A program made the translations under genes and the position numbers. From positions 627,443 to 691,442 of the forward strand of contig NC_020812.1 of the NCBI RefSeq assembly GCF_000348745.1: 64,000 nucleotides of DNA, in the 5' to 3' direction. How positions within the stretch are numbered: position 1 is the first letter of the stretch; each line of letters begins with the position of its first letter. This document shows positions 54,268 through 63,464 of this stretch, piece after piece. The notes beneath the pieces were generated by a model. It saw only the letters and a program-made list of their open reading frames with translations, was not told where the DNA came from and did not search any database. The DNA comes from Micavibrio aeruginosavorus EPB (GTDB lineage: Bacteria > Pseudomonadota > Alphaproteobacteria > Micavibrionales > Micavibrionaceae).

Positions 54268-55511
54268 TACAGTTTTAAAACGGCGCGTCTGATGCTCTCT
54301 TCAAAATTATGATCAGAACAGTCAAAAGTCATTTTCCGCGCGTGTCCGCTGACGCTGCGGGCACGTGCGGCAAGGCGGAAGCATTCGGCGATGTGGGCGG
54401 CTACGGCATTGGTCGCGTTCAATGGCCGATAATGCTCTCTCTGTAACGGGGTCGCATCGTCCATATCTTCGATAATTTTTACGTATCCAAATTTTTGTAA
54501 TTCTTGATAGCTGGTCCGCGCGCGATGGTCGCCCTGGCTAAGATAGATGGGGCGGCCGTTTGTGATGGCTTCGGACAGCATGGATACGGATTGTCCCAAA
54601 AGAATCGCGTGATCGGCAATGCTCAAAAGCCCCTTGTAAGGGTTAAACTTGGTTGCATTTTGTGCGCGGTTTGATGAAATGATGCGAACGCGATCGTAAA
54701 TATTGTCGTTGGCCAGAGCCTTTTTAAACGCCGATACCAGCAATCCTTGCTGTTTTTCCAAGGTGCGTTGGGCGGCGCAGAAATACACAATTGTTTTGTC
54801 ATTATGGCGGCAGAGCTTGGCCAGTTTTTGAATGGCATTTTTATGTTCAAATATTGATGCGCTGGCCAAAAATACAGCAACAATCGGAGCGTCCAGTTTC
54901 CTGTGGCGACGGTGCAAATCGCGTCCGGCATCTTGCAAAATCTCCGCCGTCAAATGATGGGGCGCTATCTCTCTCAAAAGCGGATTGGAAATTTTCTTGC
55001 TATGATTTTCGTTGATGGCGGTCACTTGCATGGTTGGTGCTTTGGAAAGGAGAGCGACAGCCTCTGCTGATCGTGTGCCCAGAATAATATCGGGGTTGCC
55101 ATGGATTTTGGCCAAAGAAGACAGGCGTTTTTTTAAATCTTTTGTATGTGGGAATGTGCGGTCGAGCATATCTTGATCAACATACAAAATTTCTGCGCCC
55201 AGATGTTCGGCCAGGCGCTGACCAATGCCAATGGTCCCGTGGGTGTCGCCGCGATACGGTTGATTGGGGCCGACATAGATCCACACGCGGGGCTTCCCAT
55301 CGGAATTGTTCAGGCGCACGGTGGCGTATCGCATGATGGTTGCGGCATAGGCCTCGCGATCATCGCGGTCGAACCGGGCCATCATGCGTGTTAGTGCGAT
55401 GGAGAATTTTGTTTTCAGCCCGCCGGCCTGTACGGAATCATTATCATTGGCCGCGCCGGGGGCGGGGCCAATGGTGGATTCTGGTGTGTTGCCGTCCCAC
55501 GTATTGGTCAT
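54267..55511 (-). CDS. ELM1-like (DUF1022) glycosyltransferase-like protein, copy 1
   Basis: The first gene of the array, 414 residues. An N-terminal extension of about 75 residues is absent from the other copies (SIALTRMMARFDRDDREAY). Shared core: RVWIYVGPNQPYRGDTHGTI, LYVDQDMLDRTFPHTKDL, APHHLTAEILQDAG, and ADHAILLGQSVSMLSEAITN with NGRPIYL, the block most like mitochondrial-fission ELM1/DUF1022 proteins. The ATG at 55511 has AAAGGAG upstream; the ATG at 55535 lies before that site. Confidence 0.76.
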   Translation of the reverse strand: MTNTWDGNTPESTIGPAPGAANDNDSVQAGGLKTKFSIALTRMMARFDRDDREAYAATIMRYATVRLNNSDGKPRVWIYVGPNQPYRGDTHGTIGIGQRLAEHLGAEILYVDQDMLDRTFPHTKDLKKRLSSLAKIHGNPDIILGTRSAEAVALLSKAPTMQVTAINENHSKKISNPLLREIAPHHLTAEILQDAGRDLHRRHRKLDAPIVAVFLASASIFEHKNAIQKLAKLCRHNDKTIVYFCAAQRTLEKQQGLLVSAFKKALANDNIYDRVRIISSNRAQNATKFNPYKGLLSIADHAILLGQSVSMLSEAITNGRPIYLSQGDHRARTSYQELQKFGYVKIIEDMDDATPLQREHYRPLNATNAVAAHIAECFRLAARARSVSGHARKMTFDCSDHNFEESIRRAVLKL

Positions 55512-55650
55512 GGGGCAGGGCTCCTTTGCATTCAATCAGAGCATTAAGTTATGGAAATTTATAGCGGAAATGCATTCGCCACGCAAACTTTGGTGAAAAG
55601 GGCGGAAAATCGCCCCTGTCGGGCGGGTAAAACTGTGCCATAATAAGGGG

Positions 55651-57003
55651 ATGGACCGTCTCGCCGAACAAGCCGAAGCTTCAATCTCGATCCTGCCCGA
55701 CTATCAGGTCTGTGGGCGGGTGACGAAGATTCTTGGGCTTTTGGTGGAAATCGCCGGGTTTGGGTCGGACCTGACCATCGGGTCGCGGGTCCGTCTGCAC
55801 CCGGCGCATGCGCCATCCGTGCCGTGCGAGGTGGTGGGGTTTAAGGATGGCCGGGCCTTGCTGATGCCCTTTGGCAATTTGGATGGGATTGGTCTGGGCA
55901 ACCCGGCGGAGATTGAAGGGCGCAAGCCCGTCATTTGCCCGGATGATCGCTGGCTGGGCCGTGTGATCAATGGCATGGCGCAGCCGATTGATGGCAAGGG
56001 GCATTTGCCGATGGGCGGGCACCCTGTGCCGTTGCGCAATACGCCGCCGCCGCCGCACAGCCGCCAGCGCATGGGCGAGAAACTGGATCTGGGCGTGCGC
56101 GCCGTGAACACATTTACGCCCGTTTGCCGTGGACAACGTATGGGCATCTTCGCCGGGTCCGGTGTGGGTAAATCCGTTTTGCTGTCGATGATGGCGCGGT
56201 ATACCGAGGCGGATATTTCCGTGATTGGCCTGATCGGTGAACGGGGCCGCGAGGTTCAGGAATTTTTGGAAGACGATCTGGGCCCCGATGGTCTGGCGCG
56301 ATCCGTTGTGATTGTCGCCACCGGGGACGAGCCCGCATTGATGCGGCGGCAGGCCGCGTACACCACATTGGCCGTGGCCGAATATTTCCGCAGACAGGGA
56401 AAACAGGTTTTGTGCCTGATGGATTCCGTCACACGGTTTGCCATGGCGCAACGTGAAATCGGCCTGAGCGCGGGCGAGCCGCCAACATCCAAAGGCTATC
56501 CACCGACGACGTTCGGCGAACTGGCCCGTTTGCTGGAACGCGCGGGGCCGGGCGGCCCGGGTGAGGGATCGATTACAGGGTTGTTCTCCGTCCTGGTCGA
56601 GGGGGATGACACCAACGAACCCATCGCCGATGCCGTGCGTGGTATTATCGACGGTCACATCGTGATGGAACGCGCCATTGCCGACCGCGGGCGTTATCCG
56701 GCCATTAACGTGTTGCGGTCTGTATCGCGGGCGTTGCCACGGGCGTTGAACGACGAACAGAACGCCATTTTGAAACGCGCGAAACAGGTCATTACCAGTT
56801 ATGAGGACATGGCCGAGCTGATCCGTCTGGGCGCATACCGCAAGGGCACGGACCCGAAGGTGGATGAAGCCATCGATCTGTATCCAAAAATGGAAGAATT
56901 TCTGGCGCAGAACAAAGACGATCATACTACCATTGTCGAGGGCTTTGCCCGGATGCAGGAGATGTTGACATCCGCCGCTCCGGCCCGCGGTCGTCGGTTT
57001 TAA
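55651..57003 (+). CDS. fliI: Flagellum-specific ATPase FliI
   Basis: A 450-residue hexameric ATPase of the flagellar type III export apparatus, homologous to F1-beta. Walker A is GSGVGKS (about 169-175), followed by ERGREVQEFLED and VLCLMDSVTRFAMAQREIGL; the SKGYPPTTFGELARLLERAG block is typical of FliI. fliJ follows after 13 bases. No other export genes are nearby on this side. Confidence 0.96.
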   Translation: MDRLAEQAEASISILPDYQVCGRVTKILGLLVEIAGFGSDLTIGSRVRLHPAHAPSVPCEVVGFKDGRALLMPFGNLDGIGLGNPAEIEGRKPVICPDDRWLGRVINGMAQPIDGKGHLPMGGHPVPLRNTPPPPHSRQRMGEKLDLGVRAVNTFTPVCRGQRMGIFAGSGVGKSVLLSMMARYTEADISVIGLIGERGREVQEFLEDDLGPDGLARSVVIVATGDEPALMRRQAAYTTLAVAEYFRRQGKQVLCLMDSVTRFAMAQREIGLSAGEPPTSKGYPPTTFGELARLLERAGPGGPGEGSITGLFSVLVEGDDTNEPIADAVRGIIDGHIVMERAIADRGRYPAINVLRSVSRALPRALNDEQNAILKRAKQVITSYEDMAELIRLGAYRKGTDPKVDEAIDLYPKMEEFLAQNKDDHTTIVEGFARMQEMLTSAAPARGRRF

Positions 57004-57016
57004 GGGCGGGTAGGGT

Positions 57017-57448
57017 ATGGCCGATCTCAACCCCCTGATCCGCTGGCGCAAATACGTCATCGATGAAAAGCAGAAAGTCCTGTCCAGCCTGTATCGCGAG
57101 GCGGAAAACCTGCAACAAAAACGCGATAAAATGGAATCCGATCTGGCCCACGAAAAAGAACTGGCCAGCAACAGCGAAGTGACCGAGGCCACAACCTATT
57201 ACGGCCGTTATGCCGAAGTCCAGCGTAAGAAGATTGCGCAGATGGATGGTGCCATTGCCAAAATCAATGCCCGGATCGAACGGGCGCAGGATGAAATTCG
57301 CGCCGCCTTCGCCGATTTAAAGAAGGTGCAAATTACCCAGAAAAATCGTGAAGATCGCGAAGAGGCGGAACAAAACCGCAAGGAAACGATCATGCTGGAT
57401 GAAATCGGTCTGGAAACATTCCGCCGCAATGACGAAACGAAGGAATAG
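57017..57448 (+). CDS. fliJ: FliJ-like export chaperone
   Basis: A 143-residue highly charged, coiled-coil protein (about 10-125: VIDEKQKVLSSLYREAENLQ; ERAQDEIRAAFADLKKVQIT). The size, coiled-coil structure and place right after fliI support FliJ, which forms the central stalk of the export ATPase. Sequence conservation in FliJ is low, so the call leans on context. Confidence 0.8.
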   Translation: MADLNPLIRWRKYVIDEKQKVLSSLYREAENLQQKRDKMESDLAHEKELASNSEVTEATTYYGRYAEVQRKKIAQMDGAIAKINARIERAQDEIRAAFADLKKVQITQKNREDREEAEQNRKETIMLDEIGLETFRRNDETKE

Positions 57449-57469
57449 AGCGACCGAAATCGCGTTTTC

Positions 57470-59449
57470 CTAAAACAGCGATCGGTTTTTATCCTGCGGT
57501 CCTGTGGGCTCGATGCCATTATGCGGTGTTGGCAACGCGGCCAGAGCATGGCTTCGTCGCTCCTGTACCGTTTCAAAAAGATGTTCGCCTATAAAATTAG
57601 CAATGGCCCCGCCGCGGCGTGCGGCGTTTTGCTCTGTCGGGGCATGTTGTTTGTATGGCGCAATGAAAATCGTTGCAATGACACCATTCTCCGTTCCGCG
57701 TAATTCCGCCCGCGGATTTTGGATGTCGGCGAAATGGGTGGGCATTGTGCTTGTGTCCATATGTCCGCCATGCAGGGCAATGAAATCATCAATCTTGATC
57801 AGGTTCAGGGTTTCAACACCATTCTGGATGCTTTGGTAAATATTCATCAGGTTTTGGTTGGTGATAATATGCGGGTTTGCGCCATCGTGCGGAATGACGG
57901 GCTGGATCACGGCGCGAAATTCACCGCCCCCCATATGGGCCAACACAAAATTTTCATCGGCTATGCCTTCCTTGTGCAGGGCGGCGCCGATAATTCTCTG
58001 CGCTTGATAATGCAAAACAGAATTGCTGATTTCATGGCCCAGTGTTTCATTCAGACCCGCTAGATTGTGAAAACTGACGCCCAGCGTAATCGGCGGTTCT
58101 GTCTGTCCGGTGCGGGCGTTGATATCGTCAATCACACGCAAGGCGGCCCCGGCCATGGCGGGGAAGTCCCGGGCGATCAATGTGCCGCTGGCAAAGTCGG
58201 CGGAAGGGAATTTGGTCACCTTGGCCGTCAATAGCCGTTCCTGTTCCCGTGTCAGGGTCAGGCCCTGATCCTTCATGTCTTTCAACAAATGATCATGGAA
58301 TGATTGTTCAATTTGCTTCAGGGTCAGGAAATGATCCGGTTGCAATTGTGTTGCCAGCGATTCCAGTGACGGCACGGCGTTTGTATCAAGTTTGATATCG
58401 ACATGTTTCTGAAACAAATCACCCATTGCGGCCATGACATGGGTGTAATGGTCGGCGGCAATATCGGGGTCGGTGTAAATGTTGGGATCCATGCTGCCCG
58501 ATGGCTTCAGGGCGTTCAGGGCCGGGTTGTTCAGGCGGGCCTGGCCCAGTTCCGCCTTGGTGCGCTGAATGTCGTGATCGGCGGCCTTGATGGCCTCGCT
58601 ATAGGCGTTGTGGCCGTTGGCCTTCAATTCGAAAATGGTGGCACAGGCCCCGAACCCGTTGGATCGTTCATCCAAGGGGCGTTTGGAATGGATATGATCG
58701 TGCAATCCGGCCCGGGCGGTGACGTATTCGATCTTGTCATGCACATCGGTTAACAGGGCGCGGGCTTCATCTGCTGGTAATCCGGGCAGAACGATGCGCA
58801 CCTCATCCCCGCCTGTGCGCAGGGGGATCATGGATACATCTTCGCGATCACCAATATGGCTTTGAACCGTATTCGTAATGGTTTGCGCCACGATCAACGA
58901 GATGTAATCCGTCATGTTCATGGCATCACGCATGACACTGTCGGGGCTTCGCCCTTCGGCGGCTCCGATCAGGCGGGCGAAATGCTCATTCGTTCCGCGC
59001 ATGTTGCTGTAATCAATTTCCATGACGCTGACGGGTTGCCCCGTTGTTTGTTCATAGAGTGCGGCCAGCCCCATGACCAAAGGGACCTTGGTTTTTTGTT
59101 GGTATCCCGTCAGTTGGTCGGGGATCATGTCATCGGCGGCATAACGGTCGGCTGCGGCAATGGCGGCATCCGGCATGTCGGGTTGTAATGTACGGATCAG
59201 ATCGTTTTCAAGATCCTGCGGATCGCGATAACCATGGTCGATATACAGCGTGCGGATATGATCCAGAACCATGTTGATGTCGGCGGCATTGACGAAGATG
59301 CTGCTCTTGCGGTTCAAATCGGGGATCAGGTCGGGTAAAGGCTTTTTCTTCCCGGTCGCGGCGGCGGCCAGATTGATCAAATAATCCTGCACCTCTTGCG
59401 CGTGGGGCAGGGCGGCCAGCGATTCAATAACAACGTGTCCGGTGGCCAT
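57470..59449 (-). CDS. Protein with two degenerate GGDEF-like domains
   Basis: A 659-residue soluble protein. The first GGDEF-like domain has VSVMEIDYSNMRGTNEHFA with GGDEV at about 213-217. The second has ITLGVSFHNLAGLNETLGHE with GGGEF at about 507-511. Both differ from GGDEF, and the metal-binding Asp of the first (D-x-D-x-F pattern) is only partly kept, so cyclase activity is uncertain. A helical linker (about 280-400) joins them. It may be a c-di-GMP effector. It lies between fliJ and the fliK-like gene on the opposite strand. Confidence 0.68.
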   Translation of the reverse strand: MATGHVVIESLAALPHAQEVQDYLINLAAAATGKKKPLPDLIPDLNRKSSIFVNAADINMVLDHIRTLYIDHGYRDPQDLENDLIRTLQPDMPDAAIAAADRYAADDMIPDQLTGYQQKTKVPLVMGLAALYEQTTGQPVSVMEIDYSNMRGTNEHFARLIGAAEGRSPDSVMRDAMNMTDYISLIVAQTITNTVQSHIGDREDVSMIPLRTGGDEVRIVLPGLPADEARALLTDVHDKIEYVTARAGLHDHIHSKRPLDERSNGFGACATIFELKANGHNAYSEAIKAADHDIQRTKAELGQARLNNPALNALKPSGSMDPNIYTDPDIAADHYTHVMAAMGDLFQKHVDIKLDTNAVPSLESLATQLQPDHFLTLKQIEQSFHDHLLKDMKDQGLTLTREQERLLTAKVTKFPSADFASGTLIARDFPAMAGAALRVIDDINARTGQTEPPITLGVSFHNLAGLNETLGHEISNSVLHYQAQRIIGAALHKEGIADENFVLAHMGGGEFRAVIQPVIPHDGANPHIITNQNLMNIYQSIQNGVETLNLIKIDDFIALHGGHMDTSTMPTHFADIQNPRAELRGTENGVIATIFIAPYKQHAPTEQNAARRGGAIANFIGEHLFETVQERRSHALAALPTPHNGIEPTGPQDKNRSLF

Positions 59450-59521
59450 ATACGGCGCCTCCCGTCTGATTCACGCGTATCCTATGCGGAAAAGGCTTAA
59501 AAACGGTTAAGGAACGGGAAA

Positions 59522-61708
59522 TCAGGCTGATTCCTGCACTTCCGCGCGACGGACATCAACGCGCACCCAATCCTCGGACCGGGATTGAAAGCCCAACGCG
59601 CCCTTCATTCCGGCATTTTCCAGCGCCGCGACATACAGGCCCTTCATATGGGCCTGCATCGGCGGGCTGAAGGATTTTTCACGGGTGCGCAGGATCAGGT
59701 CGAGCCGTTTGTCCTTCATCAATCCGTCAATCTGCATATCGCCCATGCGGTCGAGGTTTAAGTCGAAAATGAAACGGGTGCTGTCGCCCTTTTTCGCATC
59801 GGAACTGTCGTCATCCTGATCGCTGTGCTGGCGGCGATAGAACATGTGGATTTTGTGAATATCGTTTTGCCACATCATGGGCAGGGTCAGGGCTTTCCAA
59901 TCCTGTGTCACCGGGTCGGCATCTGTTTTTTGCAACCCGGCAATATCGCGCCCCATGCGGGTCAAGGCTTGCATCCCACGCGGATCGCGGCGCAGGGCGC
60001 TGATCGCATCATCGCCCAGCCAGCCCGCAACATCATTGGCGCGAATGGCGGCGAACAGGAACATCATGGCGGCCCCGGCCTGGGACGGGGATGCGGCGTT
60101 GGGGACCATGCGCGCGGTGGCGGCGGCCACCTGTGGTGCGGTGACGGACAATGTCTGGATCATGTCGTCCATGGCGGGCCAGTCCCAGTCGGCGAACAAG
60201 ATGGATGGCGGCGTCATGCCCGCCATAATGGGGGCCGTGGTAACGGGTACACCGGGCGCGGGCATGGATGTGCCATCCGGAACCACGCCGGGCAGAGGCA
60301 CAGGAACGGAACGCGGTAACAAATCCAACGTCATCCCCGTCATCGGTGCATCGCCCGCCCATTGAATCGCAAACAATTGGTTCGGCGCAATCAATGGGGC
60401 GTGCAACACGGCCACGGGGTTATTTTGCGTCGGCATGTGGCCAATAATGGTGGCTCGGGTCGTGATGGGATTGGGATTGTGCAATACCGGGATCGTGGCA
60501 TCCGGTGTGATGATGGATTGCGCGGATTGCATGGGGGTTAGCCGCGCAATACCTTCGCCCGGATGGATGGCGGTGATGCGGGCATCCATCGTGTGCGGGC
60601 GCAGGGGCGGTATCGCTTGCGCCTGTGGCGTTATCAGGTTCGGCCCTGTGGGCATGGATTGCGGCATCGACACCTGGATCATGCCGGGTTGTGATTGTGG
60701 GAACAGGGGCGCGGGCCAGATGCTTCCTTGCGGCAAGGGCGTCATCGTCATACCCGGCAGGGCTGTTGGCGGTATGGATGTCGATGGTATGGCCGCCGAT
60801 GATATGGCTGGGGGCGCAACGGGTACGGTGTAAAAGGTCGATTGCGCCGGCATTGCCACAGGACGTTGCGCGGACGTGGCCACAGGCATTTCCCCCACAG
60901 GAGGCAATGTGGTGATGGCAATGGGCGAAACGGATTTGATGGCGACCGGTTTCGTCGCCGGGAATGCGGGCGCCAGTGTTTGCGCGATATCCTTTGCAAT
61001 GTCCTGTGGGACAACGCTGGCGCGGATCACGGGGGCGGGAAGAATTACATCCTCGGCCACGGGTAAAACAAGATCGTGCAATTGCGCGGCGGGCAGGGGC
61101 ACAAGACGGATAATCACATCCGGCTGCAGCGGCGCGGGCGTTGGTGTCGCAACCGGGCGCGGTTGTTGTGTCTGGTCGAGTGTTTCGCGCAATTCCGGCG
61201 GTAATGATGGACGGGTGATGATGGGCGCGGGGCGTGGCCTGTCATCAATGGCACCATCAATCGCGGCATCATCGCCCGTATGGGGTGATGCGATGGGTGT
61301 GGCGGGTTTTGTGACCGTCGTTGTTGTTTGCTGTGGCGTGTCCGGTTTTGCTGGCGGTGCGGGTTGGTCCGGGCGTGGGGCCACTTCTAGGACGCTCACC
61401 TGCCGCGGGGGTTGTCCATCGGCGCGGGCGGGGGGGATGGTGACTTCCACTTGGGTGCCGGGGGGGAGTGAATCGCGTCCGCGCAACACCACGTCCACAT
61501 CACCCTCCGCTGTACGGATTTTGGTGCTGCCGTCCTTGTTCTGGCCGACAACGACGCCGTTGATGGTTGTGGCCTGAATGCGCTGGGTCAGAGCTTGGGC
61601 AATGGCGGCGACGCGCCCTGTCACAAGCCCCAAAACGGTGGGGGTTTGGGGGCGGCTTCGGGGCGGCGACGCCCCGGGTGGCAGGGATGATGAACCCGTA
61701 TCGGTCAT
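59522..61708 (-). CDS. fliK: FliK-like flagellar hook-length control protein
   Basis: A 728-residue protein. The N-terminal half and middle (about 85-480) are very Pro/Ala/Thr-rich and low-complexity, as in secreted ruler proteins. The C-terminal part (about 600-728) carries the substrate-switch domain: FIFDLNLDRMGDMQIDGLM, DLILRTREKSFSPPMQAHM, LYVAALENAGMKGALGF. It sits among flagellar genes. The divergent or convergent antisense frames here are GC artefacts. Confidence 0.82.
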   Translation of the reverse strand: MTDTGSSSLPPGASPPRSRPQTPTVLGLVTGRVAAIAQALTQRIQATTINGVVVGQNKDGSTKIRTAEGDVDVVLRGRDSLPPGTQVEVTIPPARADGQPPRQVSVLEVAPRPDQPAPPAKPDTPQQTTTTVTKPATPIASPHTGDDAAIDGAIDDRPRPAPIITRPSLPPELRETLDQTQQPRPVATPTPAPLQPDVIIRLVPLPAAQLHDLVLPVAEDVILPAPVIRASVVPQDIAKDIAQTLAPAFPATKPVAIKSVSPIAITTLPPVGEMPVATSAQRPVAMPAQSTFYTVPVAPPAISSAAIPSTSIPPTALPGMTMTPLPQGSIWPAPLFPQSQPGMIQVSMPQSMPTGPNLITPQAQAIPPLRPHTMDARITAIHPGEGIARLTPMQSAQSIITPDATIPVLHNPNPITTRATIIGHMPTQNNPVAVLHAPLIAPNQLFAIQWAGDAPMTGMTLDLLPRSVPVPLPGVVPDGTSMPAPGVPVTTAPIMAGMTPPSILFADWDWPAMDDMIQTLSVTAPQVAAATARMVPNAASPSQAGAAMMFLFAAIRANDVAGWLGDDAISALRRDPRGMQALTRMGRDIAGLQKTDADPVTQDWKALTLPMMWQNDIHKIHMFYRRQHSDQDDDSSDAKKGDSTRFIFDLNLDRMGDMQIDGLMKDKRLDLILRTREKSFSPPMQAHMKGLYVAALENAGMKGALGFQSRSEDWVRVDVRRAEVQESA

Positions 61709-61806
61709 GCCATTGCAAACTTCATAAAAAAGACGTAATCCAGAGGCTAATTTCCCCTTATTATACCACCAAATCGGGACAAAGACTGTTAACCGGGATA
61801 GGCAAA

Positions 61807-62487
61807 ATGCACAATAATTTCAAAAGATTCGGGTTTGTTTTCATGGTATTGGCCGGGTTGGCGCTGAGCGTCCCGTCCATGGCCGAAGAAAAGGCGAAAG
61901 AGGCCGCCCCCGCCAAGGAAGCGACCAAAGAAGCCGCCAAGAGCGCGCCCGAGGACAAAACCGTTAAAATCACCGAAGCTTCGCCGGTGGAACAGGCCGA
62001 GTTCGCCGTGAACCTGTTTATGCAGGCGTGCCTGGCCAATGGCGGCGACAAAGATCGCCTGCGCAAATGGGTGAAAGAGGTGAAGTTGCCGGAAGTCAAA
62101 GGCGAAGACGCCAAGCCGTTTTTGAGCAACACGCCGTCCGGCCAAGGTCTGGCATGGTCGGCCAGCGGCAAGCAAGGCCGCTTCGTTCTGGTGTCCGAAG
62201 ACAACGGGGCCTGCACCATTTATTCCCGCAAGGCTGACGAGAAGAAAGTCCACGAAATGATGAAGTGGATGAAAGACAATCTCGACAAGAACAAGGGTGA
62301 GCAAAAAATCACCTATGAACTGCGGACCGAAAATGACAAGGATCAGAAACTGAAGCGTACCCTGATTGCCGTGCGTCGCCCGGAGATGGGGAATGACATC
62401 GGCATGGTCGCCACGACCAGCACCACGCACCCGAGCCTGGCCGCGATCATCAGCATCTTCGCCATCGAAAGCGGCGCTAAGATGTAG
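61807..62487 (+). CDS. Exported hypothetical protein, Lys-rich
   Basis: A 226-residue protein with a signal peptide (RFGFVFMVLAGLALSVPSMAEE) and an Ala/Glu/Lys-rich low-complexity stretch after it (AKEAAPAKEATKEAAKSAPE). The folded part (about 60-226) has one Cys near 76 (ACLANGGD) and another near 138 (NGACTIYS), possibly paired. It resembles the NMCC_0638-like/DUF family of alphaproteobacterial periplasmic proteins, but I am not sure. It is divergent from fliK. Confidence 0.68.
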   Translation: MHNNFKRFGFVFMVLAGLALSVPSMAEEKAKEAAPAKEATKEAAKSAPEDKTVKITEASPVEQAEFAVNLFMQACLANGGDKDRLRKWVKEVKLPEVKGEDAKPFLSNTPSGQGLAWSASGKQGRFVLVSEDNGACTIYSRKADEKKVHEMMKWMKDNLDKNKGEQKITYELRTENDKDQKLKRTLIAVRRPEMGNDIGMVATTSTTHPSLAAIISIFAIESGAKM

Positions 62488-62493
62488 TCATGA

Positions 62494-62557
62494 CAACACG
62501 ACGAACACGACGAGTTTTGTGCAAGTCACGTTTTCTTTCGTCGTGGTTGTTGTGTTA
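62494..62557. repeat. Imperfect inverted repeat of CACGACGAA units
   Basis: The left arm (ACAACACGACGAACACGACG, 62494-62513) and right arm (CGTCGTGGTTGTTGTGTT, about 62540-62557) pair at about 15 of 18 positions. Its short tandem-unit make-up resembles the CACGAATGGA repeats near ohr. Confidence 0.6.
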
Positions 62558-62563
62558 AAAAAT

Positions 62564-62594
62564 AAAAACCCCCGGATAATCTCCGGGGGTTTTT
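62564..62594. terminator. Terminator between 62487 and flhG
   Basis: AAAAACCCCCGGA / TCCGGGGGTTTTT with a short loop; used by both convergent genes. Confidence 0.9.
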
Positions 62595-62612
62595 ATTTGT
62601 CTGTTTTGATCT

Positions 62613-63464
62613 TTACGCCGTTGCCGCTGCGCGGGTTTCGGCCATGTCGCGCATCACGGCGCGGGCGATTTTTTCGACGTCCTCCGCCGCTTCGGTGTTG
62701 GGGGAGCGGATCAACAACGGTGTCTGGTTGCGGATACATTCCTTCACGCGCGGATCAATCCGCACCATGCCCATCATCGGCGGGGACAGGCGCAGGAAGT
62801 TTTCGCACGCCTTCAGCAATGTTTTATAGGTGCGTTCGCCCTCGATCGTGTTCGGGGCCTGGTTCACCACGATGCCGATATTTTTCGACATGCCGGCGGC
62901 ATTGCCCAGTTTGATAAAGGCGTAAGCATCGGTCAGCGACGTCGGCTCATCCGTCGACACCAGCAAGGTGCGGGTGGATGTGGCGGCCATCATACGCACG
63001 GTGCGGTCAACGCCCGCGCCCAAATCGATGATGACGACATCGTATTTATCGGCCACTTCCAGCAATTGGTCGCGCAGGAAGGTCAAACGCTGGCCCGGCA
63101 AAGCGGAGAGGGAGGCCTGACCCGAACGGCCCGCGATAATATCAAACCCGCCTTCTTCGTAACGCTGAACAACTTTGTCCAGGCCCAGACGGCCACGGAT
63201 GACGTCGTTCAAATCGCGCTTCGGCATCAATCCCAATTGCACGTCGACGTTGGCCAGACCCAGATCCCCGTCGAACAGCAGGACTTTTTTGCCCTGACGC
63301 GCCAGCGCGTGGGACAGGGTGATGGAAAACCATGTCTTGCCCACGCCGCCTTTGCCACTGGCAACCGCGATAATGTTCTTGCCGCGCCGGAATGTTGGCG
63401 TGGTGGGCGTCGCTGGGTCTTTTTCAGCCGTTAACGGTGACTCGGTCATGGTTTTATCCTGCAT
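62613..63464 (-). CDS. flhG: FlhG/FleN-type MinD-like ATPase
   Basis: A 283-residue P-loop ATPase that controls flagellar number. The deviant Walker A is ASGKGGVGKT (about 35-44), with LLFDGDLGLANVDVQLGL, the Walker B region VVIIDLGAGV, and a C-terminal membrane-targeting-like end. It follows flhF in the same direction with overlapping ends (start 63464, flhF stop at 63454), the classic flhF-flhG order. Confidence 0.9.
   Translation of the reverse strand: MQDKTMTESPLTAEKDPATPTTPTFRRGKNIIAVASGKGGVGKTWFSITLSHALARQGKKVLLFDGDLGLANVDVQLGLMPKRDLNDVIRGRLGLDKVVQRYEEGGFDIIAGRSGQASLSALPGQRLTFLRDQLLEVADKYDVVIIDLGAGVDRTVRMMAATSTRTLLVSTDEPTSLTDAYAFIKLGNAAGMSKNIGIVVNQAPNTIEGERTYKTLLKACENFLRLSPPMMGMVRIDPRVKECIRNQTPLLIRSPNTEAAEDVEKIARAVMRDMAETRAAATA

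Noticed and set aside
55681..57192. 503-codon minus-strand frame antisense to fliI and fliJ
   Set aside because: A GC-driven shadow of FliI; the product is Arg/His/Gln-rich and has no recognisable domain.
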